64,000 nt of DNA, from contig NZ_LR134352.1 of NCBI RefSeq assembly GCF_900637185.1, positions 6,748,001-6,812,000 of the forward strand, read 5' to 3'. Positions within the stretch are counted from its first letter, which is position 1. Each line of letters opens with the position of its first letter. The stretch is from Nocardia asteroides (GTDB lineage Bacteria; Actinomycetota; Actinomycetes; Mycobacteriales; Mycobacteriaceae). Shown here in pieces: positions 7,479 to 15,729 of this stretch. The notes beneath the pieces are model-generated. The model was not told the origin of the DNA, ran no database searches, and saw only the letters and a program-made list of their open reading frames with translations. The position numbers and the translations under genes are program-made.

Positions 7479-8917
7479 TCGTCTACGACCGGCTCTACGT
7501 CGGCGGCACCTGGACCGAACCCAGCGAACCCGCCCTCCTGGAGATCCTCTCCCCGCACGACCGCTCGGTCATCGGCCGGGCGGCGCAGGCGCAACCCGCC
7601 GACGTGGACCGGGCGGTGGCGGCGGCCGCCGCGGCCTTCGACAGCCGCGTCTGGCGTGACACCCCACCGGCCCGCCGCATCGCCACGCTCCGGCGCTTCG
7701 ACGAGCTGCGCGCCGCCCAGGCCGACCGCATCGCCGCGCTCATCACCGCCGAGAACGGCTCGGCCGCCTGGTTCACCACGGCGAGCCAAGCGGGACTGAC
7801 CCGGCAGGCGCGCGCCTATTTCACCGCGGCCGAGGACTTTCCGTGGGAGCGCACGCTCATCCCGTCCGACCCGGCCGACCCGGTTCGCACCGTGGTCCGC
7901 CGGGAGCCGGTCGGCGTGGTCGCCGCGGTGATTCCGTGGAACTCGCCCTTCGCCGCCGCGACCGCGAAGATCCTGCCCGCCCTGCTCACCGGGAATTCGG
8001 TGGTGCTCAAGGCGTCTCCGGAGAACTCGCTGAGCATGGGCCTGCTGGCCGACCTGCTGGATCAGGTCGGGCTGCCCGCCGGCGTCCTCAGCGTGCTGCC
8101 CGCCGACCGCGACACCAGCGAGCACCTGATCTCGCACCCCCGGGTGGACAAGATCGCGTTCACCGGGTCCACCGGGGCGGGCAGGCGGATCGCGGCCATC
8201 GCGGGCGCGCAGCTCAAGCGCGTCAGCCTCGAGCTGGGCGGGAAGTCGGCGGCGGTGATCCTGCCGGACGCCGACCTGGCCGCGGTGACGGCGGGCCTGA
8301 AGTTCGGATCGCTGCTGAACAACGGTGAATCCTGCATCGCCCAGACCCGGATCCTCGCCCCGCGCGGCCGGTACGCGGAGGTGGTGGCCGCGCTCGCCGC
8401 GCTGGTGGAGTCGCTGCCGGTCGGCGATCCGAGCGATCCGAGCACGTTCATCGGGCCGATGGTCCGCGGCGATCAGCAACAGCGGGTCCGCGACTACATC
8501 GAGGCGGGTATCGCCGAGGGCGCGCGCCTGGTCTGTGGTGGGCCGCAGTTACCGCCCGGCCTGGGCGACGGCTTCTATGTCACCCCGACCGTCTTCGCCG
8601 ACGTGACCCCGGCCATGCGGATCGCGCGCGAGGAGATCTTCGGCCCGGTCCTGGTGGTCATCCCGTACGACGACATCGACGACGCCGTCCGCATCGCCGA
8701 CGACTCCGACTACGGGCTCTCCGGCGGCGTGTGGTCGGCCGACGAGGACGCCGCCCTGGCGGTCGCGCGCCGCATCCGGACGGGGACGGTCACCGTCAAC
8801 GGCGCGCCGGTGGGATTCGACGGCCCGTTCGGCGGGTTCAAGGCCAGTGGGATCGGTCGCGAGTTCGGGGCGGTCGGACTGGGCCAGTACACCGAGTACC
8901 AGACCATCACCGTCTAG
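7475..8917 (+). CDS. Aldehyde dehydrogenase, NAD(P)-dependent
   Basis: A 480-residue ALDH-superfamily enzyme oxidising an aldehyde to the acid. General base Glu253 is in ELGGKS, nucleophile Cys287 in NNGESC, and the cofactor region has FTGSTGAGRRI and PWNSP. Length is normal. The GTG start overlaps the upstream stop codon (GTGA) and gives translational coupling; no internal start keeps the N-terminal beta strands. The family resembles betaine, geranial or cumic aldehyde dehydrogenases, but the substrate is not determined. Last gene of the operon, followed by a hairpin. Confidence 0.92.
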   Translation: MIVYDRLYVGGTWTEPSEPALLEILSPHDRSVIGRAAQAQPADVDRAVAAAAAAFDSRVWRDTPPARRIATLRRFDELRAAQADRIAALITAENGSAAWFTTASQAGLTRQARAYFTAAEDFPWERTLIPSDPADPVRTVVRREPVGVVAAVIPWNSPFAAATAKILPALLTGNSVVLKASPENSLSMGLLADLLDQVGLPAGVLSVLPADRDTSEHLISHPRVDKIAFTGSTGAGRRIAAIAGAQLKRVSLELGGKSAAVILPDADLAAVTAGLKFGSLLNNGESCIAQTRILAPRGRYAEVVAALAALVESLPVGDPSDPSTFIGPMVRGDQQQRVRDYIEAGIAEGARLVCGGPQLPPGLGDGFYVTPTVFADVTPAMRIAREEIFGPVLVVIPYDDIDDAVRIADDSDYGLSGGVWSADEDAALAVARRIRTGTVTVNGAPVGFDGPFGGFKASGIGREFGAVGLGQYTEYQTITV

Positions 8918-8928
8918 CGATCGACAGC

Positions 8929-8965
8929 ACTCCGGCGCCGGGCGGCGATCGCCCCGCGCCGGAGT
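8929..8965. terminator. Bidirectional hairpin between convergent genes
   Basis: 10-bp arms (8929-8938 and 8956-8965) with a 17-nt loop, lying between the stop codons of the aldehyde dehydrogenase and the epoxide hydrolase-like gene. No long T-run. Confidence 0.65.
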
Positions 8966-8990
8966 TCGTCTGTGTGACTGTGCCTTCCGG

Positions 8991-10034
8991 TCACATCCGG
9001 TCGGCGTCGACGATCGCCTGAGCGAACGGCCGTGGCGCCTCCTGCGGAACGTTGTGGCCGATGCCGTCGAGCACGCGGTGCTCGTACTTCCCGGTGAACT
9101 TGCCCCGGTAGCCTTTTCCGTCCTTGGCCGCGCCGTCGAAGTCGCTGCTGATCGTGATGGCGGGGACGGTGATGACCGGGCCGGTCGACAGCCGCTGCTC
9201 GTAGTCGTCGTACCGCGGTTCACCGGGCGCCAGGCCGAGGCGCCACCGGTAGTTGGAGATGACGATGTCGACGTGGTCGGGATTGTCGAAGGCGGCGCCG
9301 CTGCGCTGGTAGGTGGCCTCGTCGAAATCCCACGCCGGAGAGGCGTTGCGCCAGATGAGCTTGTTGAAATCGTGCCGATTGCGCGCGTAGCCGAGGCGGC
9401 CGCGTTCGGTGGCGAAGTAGTACTGGTACCACCAGCCGAGCTCCGCCGCGGGCGCCAACGGCTGCTGTTGCGCCGCCAGCTGGGTGACGAGGTACCCGCT
9501 CACCGCGACCATGGCCTTGACCCGCTCCGGCCACAGCGCCGCGATGATGTCGACCGTCCGCGCGCCCCAGTCGAATCCGCCGAGCACCGCCTTGTCGATG
9601 CGCAGCGCGTCCAGGAAGTCGACGATGTCGCGCGCGATGGCCGACTGCTGACCGTTGCGTGGCGTCTGCGCGGACAGGAAGCGGGTCGGCCCGTACCCCC
9701 GCAGGAACGGGACCAGCACCCGGAATCCCGACTCGGCCAGCAGCGGGCCCACGTCGGCGAAGCTGTAGGGGTCGTACGGCCAGCCGTGCACCAGCACCAC
9801 GGGTTGACCTGCGGCAGGCCCGAATTCGGCGTAGGCGATGTCGAGCACGCCCGCCTGGATCGTCTTGATCGGCCCCAGGCTCGTGTTGGCTCCCGCCCCC
9901 GCCCGCAGCGCGGCGCCGGGGACGGCGGGCGCGGCCGGCGCTTCGGTGGCGCAGGCGCCGAGGGAGGTCACGGCCAGCCCCGCGGCGCCCGCCGCGAGCG
10001 CGCCGCCGAAGAGTCGTCGTCGATTGATGTCCAT
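8991..10034 (-). CDS. Tat-exported lipoprotein of the epoxide hydrolase-like alpha/beta hydrolase family
   Basis: A 347-residue protein. The N-terminus has a twin-arginine motif (NRRRLFGG) followed by a hydrophobic stretch and the lipobox LGAC (Cys28), so it is probably folded before export and lipid-anchored outside. The hydrolase core carries HGWP (oxyanion), GGFDWGAR with Asp as nucleophile (the epoxide hydrolase and haloalkane dehalogenase form) and GHNVPQE with the catalytic His. ATG 10034 is chosen because it starts the Tat signal. It lies 76 bp downstream of the LuxR regulator on the same strand and carries a copy of the GATGACGTAATCG motif in front. Confidence 0.85.
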   Translation of the reverse strand: MDINRRRLFGGALAAGAAGLAVTSLGACATEAPAAPAVPGAALRAGAGANTSLGPIKTIQAGVLDIAYAEFGPAAGQPVVLVHGWPYDPYSFADVGPLLAESGFRVLVPFLRGYGPTRFLSAQTPRNGQQSAIARDIVDFLDALRIDKAVLGGFDWGARTVDIIAALWPERVKAMVAVSGYLVTQLAAQQQPLAPAAELGWWYQYYFATERGRLGYARNRHDFNKLIWRNASPAWDFDEATYQRSGAAFDNPDHVDIVISNYRWRLGLAPGEPRYDDYEQRLSTGPVITVPAITISSDFDGAAKDGKGYRGKFTGKYEHRVLDGIGHNVPQEAPRPFAQAIVDADRM

Positions 10035-10077
10035 GTCATCGAAGCTAGGGAGCGGGTGGGGTCCGCCGCGTGCGTCG

Positions 10078-10090
10078 GATGACGTAATCG
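10078..10090. promoter_or_regulatory. GATGACGTAATCG motif upstream of the epoxide hydrolase-like gene
   Basis: An exact 13-bp copy of the left half and flank of the 4572-4599 dyad, about 45 bp before the ATG. It is a half-site here; no TACGTCAT partner follows. Confidence 0.45.
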
Positions 10091-10110
10091 GTGTCGATCG
10101 CTCGGCGCCG

Positions 10111-12825
10111 TCAGACCGCCGCGTCGTCCAGTGTCGGCAGCAGCGCGGCGAGGTCACCGCGCGAACTGATGCCGAGTTTCGGGAAGATCCGGTGCAGGTG
10201 CGTGCTGACCGTCCGGTGCGACAGGTACAGCCGCTGCCCGATCTCCCGGTTCGTCAGCCCCTGCGCCGCCAGCTGGGCGATGCTGAGCTCGTGCGGCGTG
10301 AGCCGTTCGCGCGCGTCCGGGTCCCGGTTCGGGCTGGATTCGCCGGCGCTGCGCAGCTCGAGACGGGCCCGCTCGCTCCAGGCGGTGAAACCGAGGGCGT
10401 CGAAGATCTCCCTGGCCGTGCGCAGGTGGGTCCGGGATTCGACCACCCGCCGCTGGCGGCGCAGCCACTCGCCGTAGGCCAGGTGCAGCCTGCCGCGTTC
10501 GGCCGGCCAGCCGGTGAGATCGGCCGCCAGTGCCTCGGCGAACATCTCCGCGGCCGAGTCGCCCGCGAGAACGGCTCGGGCATACCGCATTCCGATGTGC
10601 AGCGCCGGGGACGAGGTGGCCGCCGCCACCGGCTCCAGCCCGCGCAGCAGGTTCGCGACGGCCTCGGTGCGGCCCGCGCGCACCGCGGCCTCGCTGAGCT
10701 CGGTCAGGAAGCACACCCGCAGGGCCGGCGAATACGACGGGTCCAGCGGATCGTGGACGCGGGCCAGATCGGTGAACGCGTCGTCGAAACGGCCCTCGCC
10801 CAGGGCGATGATCGCGCGCGTGAGCTGCACGGTCGCCAGCACCGGTCGCACGGCGGCGGCCAGCCCGGTCCGTTCGGTGTCCGCGGCGATAGCCGTGGCC
10901 GTCGGGTAATCCCCACGCAGCGCGGCGATCTCGGCTTGGACGCCGGTGGCGGACGCGTGCATGAAGGTCTGCCCGGTCTCCAGCGCGAAGGCCGCCGCCT
11001 CGGCCGCGATGGGGGCCGCGGCGGCGAGGTCACCGACCCTGGCCAGGCTCCACGCCTGGATGGCCAGCGCCCGCGTCAGCAGGCCGAGCCTGCCCGCGGA
11101 GCGGAAGCCGGGTGCGGCCGCCCCGGCGAAGTGGGCCGCGAGATCGAACGCGCCGACCTGGTAGGCGGCGCTGCTGAGGAAGTAGTCGACCTCCGGGTCG
11201 TGTCCGGTGGTGGCCGCGAGTACCCGGAGCCGGCCGAGGACCTGCTCGCCGCGCTCGAACGGCGCCACGATCGAGTCGATCGCCAGCTTGCGATGATCCC
11301 CGTCGGGGATGCCGAAGGAGTCGGCGACGGCCAGGACCGCGCGCCGGATGTCCGGTCCCGGCTCGGACCAGAAGCACCGCATGGCCGCGCCCCACAGGAT
11401 CCGCAGCGCCGGATCGGGATACCCGTCGGCGGCCACGGCGGCGGCCAGCGCCGCCAGTTCGCCGATCCGCGCCGGGCTCTCCCTGATCCCGTCCTCGGGC
11501 GCGCTGAGTACCCAGCTCGCCGTGGCCTCCTGCCCCGGGGTGAGCGGCAGCGAGCGCGCGGCGTCGACCAGCCGGTCCACGATGTCGCGACGACCCGATT
11601 CGACGGCGAGTTCGGCCGCGCGCAGCAGCCGGTCGGCGCGGCGGCCGGGAGTGCCACTGAGCGCGGCGGCGCGTTCCAGGGCCGCGATGGCCCCGTCGCG
11701 GTGCCTGGCGCGTTCGGCGGCCGCCTCCAGCGCCGCCGCCACCTCCTCGTCGGTGCCCGGCGTGCCCGCCGCCCGGTGCCACACCTGGCGATCCGGCGAC
11801 CCGGCGAGCACGTCGGCCAGCGCCAGGTGCGCGCGGCAGCGCTCCTCCGCCCGCGCCGCCGTGACCAGTGCGGAGCGGACCAGCGGATGGCGGAAAGCGA
11901 CTGTGCCGGAGCCGATATCGATCAGGCGCGCGCTCACCGCCGGCGCGAGCACGTCGGCGTCGACCACGGATCCGATGAGTTGCCCGGTGGCGGCGAGGAT
12001 CTCGGCGAGCGCGTTGCCGTCGTCGAGCGCGGCGACCAGCAGCGCCGACCTGGTGTGTTCGGGCAGTTCCGCGCCGCGAGCCGAGAAGGCGTGTTCGAGC
12101 CGTTCGGTCAGCGGCAGCGCGGCGGTGGTGTCGGCGAGATCGACCGCGGCCGTGGGCAATTCGGTCAGCGCGAGCGGATTGCCGTGTGCCTCGGCGAGCA
12201 CCCGGCGCCGCACCTGGGCCGGTGCGCCCGGCGCCATCCGGTCGAGCAGCGCGTTCGCGTCGGCGTCGGACAGGGGGCCCAGCCGCATCACGGCCAGCTC
12301 GGCATCACGCAGTGGTGAGCTCGCGCCGTCGCGGACGGTGGCGACCAGGACGACGGGTTCGGCATCGATCCGTCGCGCGACGAAGGCCAGCACCTCGGCG
12401 CTGGCCGGGTCGAGCCAGTGCGCGTCCTCGGCGACGACCAGCAGCGGCCGCTCGGCCGCGACATCGGCCAGCACGGTCAGCGCGCCGAGCCCGACCAGGT
12501 GCGGGCTCGGCTCCTCGACCAGGTCCGACATGCCCAGCGCGCAGGTCAGCGCCTCGCGCTGACGGCTGGGCAGCGCGTCGAAGGCCCGGCGCAGCGGATA
12601 CAGCACCCGGTGCAGTCCGGCGTAGGCGAGGCCGTGCTCGGCTTCCACACCCGTGGTCCGCAGCACCCGCAACCCCGCGTCCGCCGCCACCACGACCACC
12701 CGCTCGACGAGGGTCGACTTCCCGATCCCGGGTTCGCCCTCGATCACGACGCCGCTGCGGCCCTCGGGAGCGCCCACCAGCGCGGCCAGTTCCGCCAGCT
12801 CGCTGTCCCGTCCGATCATCGGCAT
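10111..12825 (-). CDS. LuxR-family large ATPase regulator (LAL/MalT-type)
   Basis: A 904-residue transcription regulator with an N-terminal AAA/STAND ATPase (Walker A GEPGIGKST, residues 30-38; Walker B-like LLVVAEDAHWLD), a long helical TPR-like middle, and a C-terminal LuxR helix-turn-helix (LTPHELSIAQLAAQGLTNREIGQRL...). LAL proteins bind an inducer and nucleotide before activating catabolic or secondary-metabolite genes. Size is typical. The flanking hydrolase and dehydrogenase operons, which share an operator-like motif, are plausible targets. Confidence 0.9.
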   Translation of the reverse strand: MPMIGRDSELAELAALVGAPEGRSGVVIEGEPGIGKSTLVERVVVVAADAGLRVLRTTGVEAEHGLAYAGLHRVLYPLRRAFDALPSRQREALTCALGMSDLVEEPSPHLVGLGALTVLADVAAERPLLVVAEDAHWLDPASAEVLAFVARRIDAEPVVLVATVRDGASSPLRDAELAVMRLGPLSDADANALLDRMAPGAPAQVRRRVLAEAHGNPLALTELPTAAVDLADTTAALPLTERLEHAFSARGAELPEHTRSALLVAALDDGNALAEILAATGQLIGSVVDADVLAPAVSARLIDIGSGTVAFRHPLVRSALVTAARAEERCRAHLALADVLAGSPDRQVWHRAAGTPGTDEEVAAALEAAAERARHRDGAIAALERAAALSGTPGRRADRLLRAAELAVESGRRDIVDRLVDAARSLPLTPGQEATASWVLSAPEDGIRESPARIGELAALAAAVAADGYPDPALRILWGAAMRCFWSEPGPDIRRAVLAVADSFGIPDGDHRKLAIDSIVAPFERGEQVLGRLRVLAATTGHDPEVDYFLSSAAYQVGAFDLAAHFAGAAAPGFRSAGRLGLLTRALAIQAWSLARVGDLAAAAPIAAEAAAFALETGQTFMHASATGVQAEIAALRGDYPTATAIAADTERTGLAAAVRPVLATVQLTRAIIALGEGRFDDAFTDLARVHDPLDPSYSPALRVCFLTELSEAAVRAGRTEAVANLLRGLEPVAAATSSPALHIGMRYARAVLAGDSAAEMFAEALAADLTGWPAERGRLHLAYGEWLRRQRRVVESRTHLRTAREIFDALGFTAWSERARLELRSAGESSPNRDPDARERLTPHELSIAQLAAQGLTNREIGQRLYLSHRTVSTHLHRIFPKLGISSRGDLAALLPTLDDAAV

Positions 12826-12982
12826 TCGCGGCGCTCTCCTCCCGGCCCCGCGACGACACGCGGACCGATCGGTACCTTATCGAAAGCCGGGTCCCACCCG
12901 CTCGTCACGCCGAGCACCACACGGTCGACACTCGTACCGCATTCCCGGACCATAGGCGTGTGGGGTGGGAGAGGAGTATCCG

Positions 12983-13249
12983 ATGACCAGCATGTCCGCC
13001 AGCGAGGCACGCGCCAGTCTCTATCCGTTGATCGAACAGGTCAACGACGATGCTGTCGCTATTCATATCACCAGCCGCAAAGGCAACGCCGTACTGATCT
13101 CGGAGGACGAATACAACTCTCTGCGGGAGACGCTGTACTTGATGCGCTCCCCTGCCAACGCGGCACGTCTTGCCCAGGGAATCGCGCAGCTGGAATCCGG
13201 TGACGTGATGGAGATCGACATGGAGCGGCTCGCGAAAGAGCTCGAATGA
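12983..13249 (+). CDS. yefM: YefM/Phd-family antitoxin
   Basis: An 88-residue antitoxin of type II YefM-YoeB systems: N-terminal DNA-binding fold (SASEARASLYPLIEQVNDD, then HITSRKGNAVLISEDEYNSLRETLYLM) and an acidic C-terminal toxin-binding tail. It represses its own operon and neutralises the mRNA interferase. GAGGAG is 6 nt before the ATG, so this start is preferred over an upstream in-frame start. The stop overlaps the toxin ATG by 4 bp (ATGA). The toxin next to it is frameshifted. Confidence 0.92.
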   Translation: MTSMSASEARASLYPLIEQVNDDAVAIHITSRKGNAVLISEDEYNSLRETLYLMRSPANAARLAQGIAQLESGDVMEIDMERLAKELE

Positions 13250-13498
13250 AGGTCGTCTTCGCGAAGGTCGGATTCGAAGACCTCGGCCACTGGACAGCCA
13301 CCGACCGGAAGATAGCGTTGCGGGTCTTACGTCTGATCGACGACATCGATCGCGATCCCTTCTCCGGTCTCGGTAAGCCGGAGCCTGAAGGGCGACAAGT
13401 CCGGCTACTGGTCTCGGCGCATCAATGATGAGCATCGTCTGGTCTACGCCGTCTCCGGCGACAACATCCTCATCGCCCAGGCCCGCTATCGCTACTAG
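13246..13498 (+). pseudogene. yoeB: YoeB-family mRNA interferase toxin, frameshifted
   Basis: The frame starting at 13246 encodes a good YoeB N-terminus up to GLGKPEP (about residue 47), then runs into a stop at 13428 after 60 residues. The rest of the toxin is intact in the next frame, from about 13391 to the TAG at 13498: GDK, SGYWSRRINDEHR, LVYAV and the terminal RYRY, which contain the conserved Arg, Glu and catalytic C-terminal residues. Restoring two bases (CCT to CCTCT) at about 13386 would give the canonical KPEPLKGDKSGYWSRR. It may be a real 2-bp deletion, a read error, or a rare programmed +1 shift. Confidence 0.85.
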
Positions 13499-13596
13499 AC
13501 CTCCCCACCGTCCAGCGGGCGGCGATGAAACATCTCGACTTCTCGATGTCGCAGTGCGTTTCGGTGCTCGGCCCAGCCCGCTGCGCGCCTGAGCAC

Positions 13597-13638
13597 ACGC
13601 CGCGAGCCCCCGGCGGGAGGGCCAGGGGCTCGCGGCGT
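13597..13638 (-). terminator. Hairpin after the P450 gene
   Basis: 14-bp perfect arms (13597-13610 and 13625-13638) with a 14-nt loop, just past the P450 stop codon, between convergent yoeB and P450 genes. Confidence 0.7.
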
Positions 13639-13643
13639 CGGGA

Positions 13644-14864
13644 CTAGCTCGTCGACCAGGTGACCGGGAGTTGGTGCACGCCGTAGATGTTCATGTCGCT
13701 GCGCAGTGGCACCTGCTCCGCCGGGACGGCCAGGGCCAGGGTCGGGAAGCGGCGGAGCAGGCCGGCGAAACCGGCGCGGAGCTCGATGCGGGCCAGCTGC
13801 TGGCCCAGGCACAGGTGGATGCCGTGGCCGAAGGTGGTGTGCCCGCGGGCCTTTCGTTGGACGTCGAGGCGGTCGGGATCGTCGTAGCGCAGCGGGTCGC
13901 GGTTGGCGGCCAGGAGCGAGACGACGACCGTCGAGCCGGCGGGGATCGTCTCGCCGCACAGTTCGATGTCCTCGGTGGCGTAGCGGTAGAAGATGTCGGC
14001 GACCGACAGGTAGCGCAGCAGTTCCTCGACGGCGTCGGGGATCAGCTCCGGATCGGCGTGTAGGTGCACCAGCTCCGCCGGGTGCTCGAGCAGCGCGAAC
14101 GTGCCGAGGGACAGCATGTTCGCGGTGGTCTCGTGCCCGGCCAGCAGGAGCAGGAAGGCGATGCCGGTCAGTTCGTCGATGCCGAGATCCTCGTCGCGGG
14201 CCAGGTCGGAGAGGATGTCCTCGCCGGGCTCGGCCCGCTTGCGGGTCACCAGCTCGGCCAGGTACATGTTCATCGCGCCGAGCGCGCCCATCTTCTCCTC
14301 GAGGGTCTGGTCCCGCACCAGGAACTTGGCGGTGTTGACCTGGAACGTCGCCCGGTCCTCATACGGCACGCCGAGCAGCTCGCAGATCACCAGCGAGGGC
14401 ACCGGCAAGGCGAACTCGGCCACCAGGTCGACCGGCGGGGTGAGCCGCGCCATCGCGTCGAGGCGCTGTTCGACGATCTCGGCGATGTGCTCCTCCAGCG
14501 CCCGCATGCGGTGCACGGTGAAGGCGCCGGTGAGCTTGCGCCGCAGCCTGCCGTGGTCCGGCGGGTCCATGGCCACGAACACGCCCGGCATCGGCGGGGA
14601 CGGTTCGGTGGCGGCGGGCATGCCGGGGGTCTCGTACGGCACGTGCACGACGCCGAGGTCCTGGCGCGAGCTGAACCGGGTGTCGGCCATCAGCCTGCGC
14701 ACCGCCTCGTGGCCGGTGACCAGCCAGCCGTCGTGGCCGTCGGGGAACTTCAGCGGGCTCACCGGGCGGGTGGCGCGCAGGCGGGTGATCGCGCTGGGCG
14801 GGTCGAAGGGGCCCGCGTCGCGGTGCTGGGGCAGGCCGTGCGGGACGGCGGTGGTGTCGATCAT
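13644..14864 (-). CDS. Cytochrome P450
   Basis: A 406-residue bacterial class I P450 monooxygenase: oxygen-binding I-helix AGHETT, K-helix ExxR (EELLR), and heme loop FGHGIHLCLGQ with Cys352 as iron ligand. Length and the RPVSPLKFPDG N-terminus resemble CYP105/CYP107-type actinobacterial enzymes that oxidise drugs, steroids or polyketides. No ferredoxin or reductase gene adjoins, so electron partners are elsewhere. It follows the DUF4097 gene by 4 bp and so shares the SARP-type promoter at 15601-15662. Confidence 0.95.
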   Translation of the reverse strand: MIDTTAVPHGLPQHRDAGPFDPPSAITRLRATRPVSPLKFPDGHDGWLVTGHEAVRRLMADTRFSSRQDLGVVHVPYETPGMPAATEPSPPMPGVFVAMDPPDHGRLRRKLTGAFTVHRMRALEEHIAEIVEQRLDAMARLTPPVDLVAEFALPVPSLVICELLGVPYEDRATFQVNTAKFLVRDQTLEEKMGALGAMNMYLAELVTRKRAEPGEDILSDLARDEDLGIDELTGIAFLLLLAGHETTANMLSLGTFALLEHPAELVHLHADPELIPDAVEELLRYLSVADIFYRYATEDIELCGETIPAGSTVVVSLLAANRDPLRYDDPDRLDVQRKARGHTTFGHGIHLCLGQQLARIELRAGFAGLLRRFPTLALAVPAEQVPLRSDMNIYGVHQLPVTWSTS

Positions 14865-14868
14865 GGTC

Positions 14869-15510
14869 TCAGGCCGCCTCGGCGTGCCGGATGACGATGT
14901 TGCCCAGCGAGTTCCGCGCGAACACGCGCACGGTGTCCACCGGCTCGGCGCCGACCGGGGCCATCGAGTTCTGGACGGTGCCGAGCGAGGTGTCGCTCTC
15001 CAGGCGCGCCGCGCTGCCGGGGTGGATGCCCACCTCGACCGCGCCGACCGAGGTCTCCAGCCGCAGTTCCCCGCGCACGGCGGCGCCGATGCGGATGTCG
15101 CCCTTGGCGGTCTTGGCGGTGACCGAACCCTGCGGCCGCTCGACGACGATGTCGCCCAGCGACACCGTCACCTCGCAGTCGCCGAGCTCGCCGGCGCCGA
15201 GGACCTGGCCCACGCCGGTGGTGCTGGTCAGCCGGGAGCCCGCGGGCACCTCGATGGTCACCGCGATCGCCGCGTTGCCGCCGAACGGGGTGTAGGTGCG
15301 CCAGTTCTTCGGGCTGCTCACGCTCAGGACGCCGTCGGCGAAGTCGACCTTCGTCTGTTCGGCGGCGCGCACGTCGGCCTTCTTGGCCGGGTCCGCGGGA
15401 CGGATCACCACGACGCTGTCGGTGCGCTCGGAGGCGATGACGGTGACATCGGCGGCGAGCACGTCGACGGTGACGGCGATCGGGGCGGGGGTCTGGAAGG
15501 TGGTGGTCAT
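14869..15510 (-). CDS. DUF4097-family beta-strand repeat protein
   Basis: A 213-residue protein made of repeated short beta strands (patterns such as VTVSLGDIVVERPQGSVTAKTAKGDIRIG), the mark of DUF4097/head-GIN domains. These proteins form beta-helices, often beside ABC exporters and regulators, and their function is not established. GGAG precedes the ATG at 15510. The frame stays open to another ATG at 15600, which is exactly where a leaderless promoter would start transcripts. That start would add 30 residues whose first codons resemble those of the ABC ATPase gene at 23570. I prefer 15510 but both may be used. First gene of an operon with the P450. Confidence 0.75.
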   Translation of the reverse strand: MTTTFQTPAPIAVTVDVLAADVTVIASERTDSVVVIRPADPAKKADVRAAEQTKVDFADGVLSVSSPKNWRTYTPFGGNAAIAVTIEVPAGSRLTSTTGVGQVLGAGELGDCEVTVSLGDIVVERPQGSVTAKTAKGDIRIGAAVRGELRLETSVGAVEVGIHPGSAARLESDTSLGTVQNSMAPVGAEPVDTVRVFARNSLGNIVIRHAEAA

Positions 15511-15610
15511 GACGGTCTCCTCGGGAGTCGGTACTGCGCGGTAGTCGGTGAACCGGCACCCTCGGCGTGACCCGGGAGCCGCGCTGGTCGTGCTGTTCAT
15601 GTGGACTACT

Positions 15611-15662
15611 GTCGCGAGCCGCGCTGATACCGGGCTGACACCGGCCTGACGCGCGCCCTGAC
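15611..15662 (-). promoter_or_regulatory. SARP-type promoter of the DUF4097-P450 operon: four 11/12-bp repeats
   Basis: Read toward the gene, GTCAG units occur at 15662, 15650, 15639 and (as ATCAG) 15628, with periods of 12, 11 and 11 bp. After the last unit come 10 nt, GACAGT as a -10-like hexamer, 7 nt, and the ATG at 15600. Taking heptamer units, the last is 8 bp from the -10, as described for SARP activators. The same geometry is repeated at 23570 and 23713. Confidence 0.75.
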
Positions 15663-15717
15663 ACCGCGTCCACCCCGCTCACGCCGAGCAGGTCGGACGA
15701 CCGGTTGACGTGCGGGG

Positions 15718-15723
15718 CACAAT
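15718..15723 (+). promoter_or_regulatory. -10 element of the SARP/AfsR-type gene
   Basis: CACAAT ends 6 nt before the GTG start, with no ribosome binding site between, consistent with a leaderless transcript. Confidence 0.4.
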
Positions 15724-15729
15724 GGGCCG

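Noticed and set aside
9838..12318. 2.5-kb open frame on the plus strand opposite the LAL regulator
   Set aside because: No motif; the minus strand has Walker A, LuxR helix-turn-helix and a proper start.
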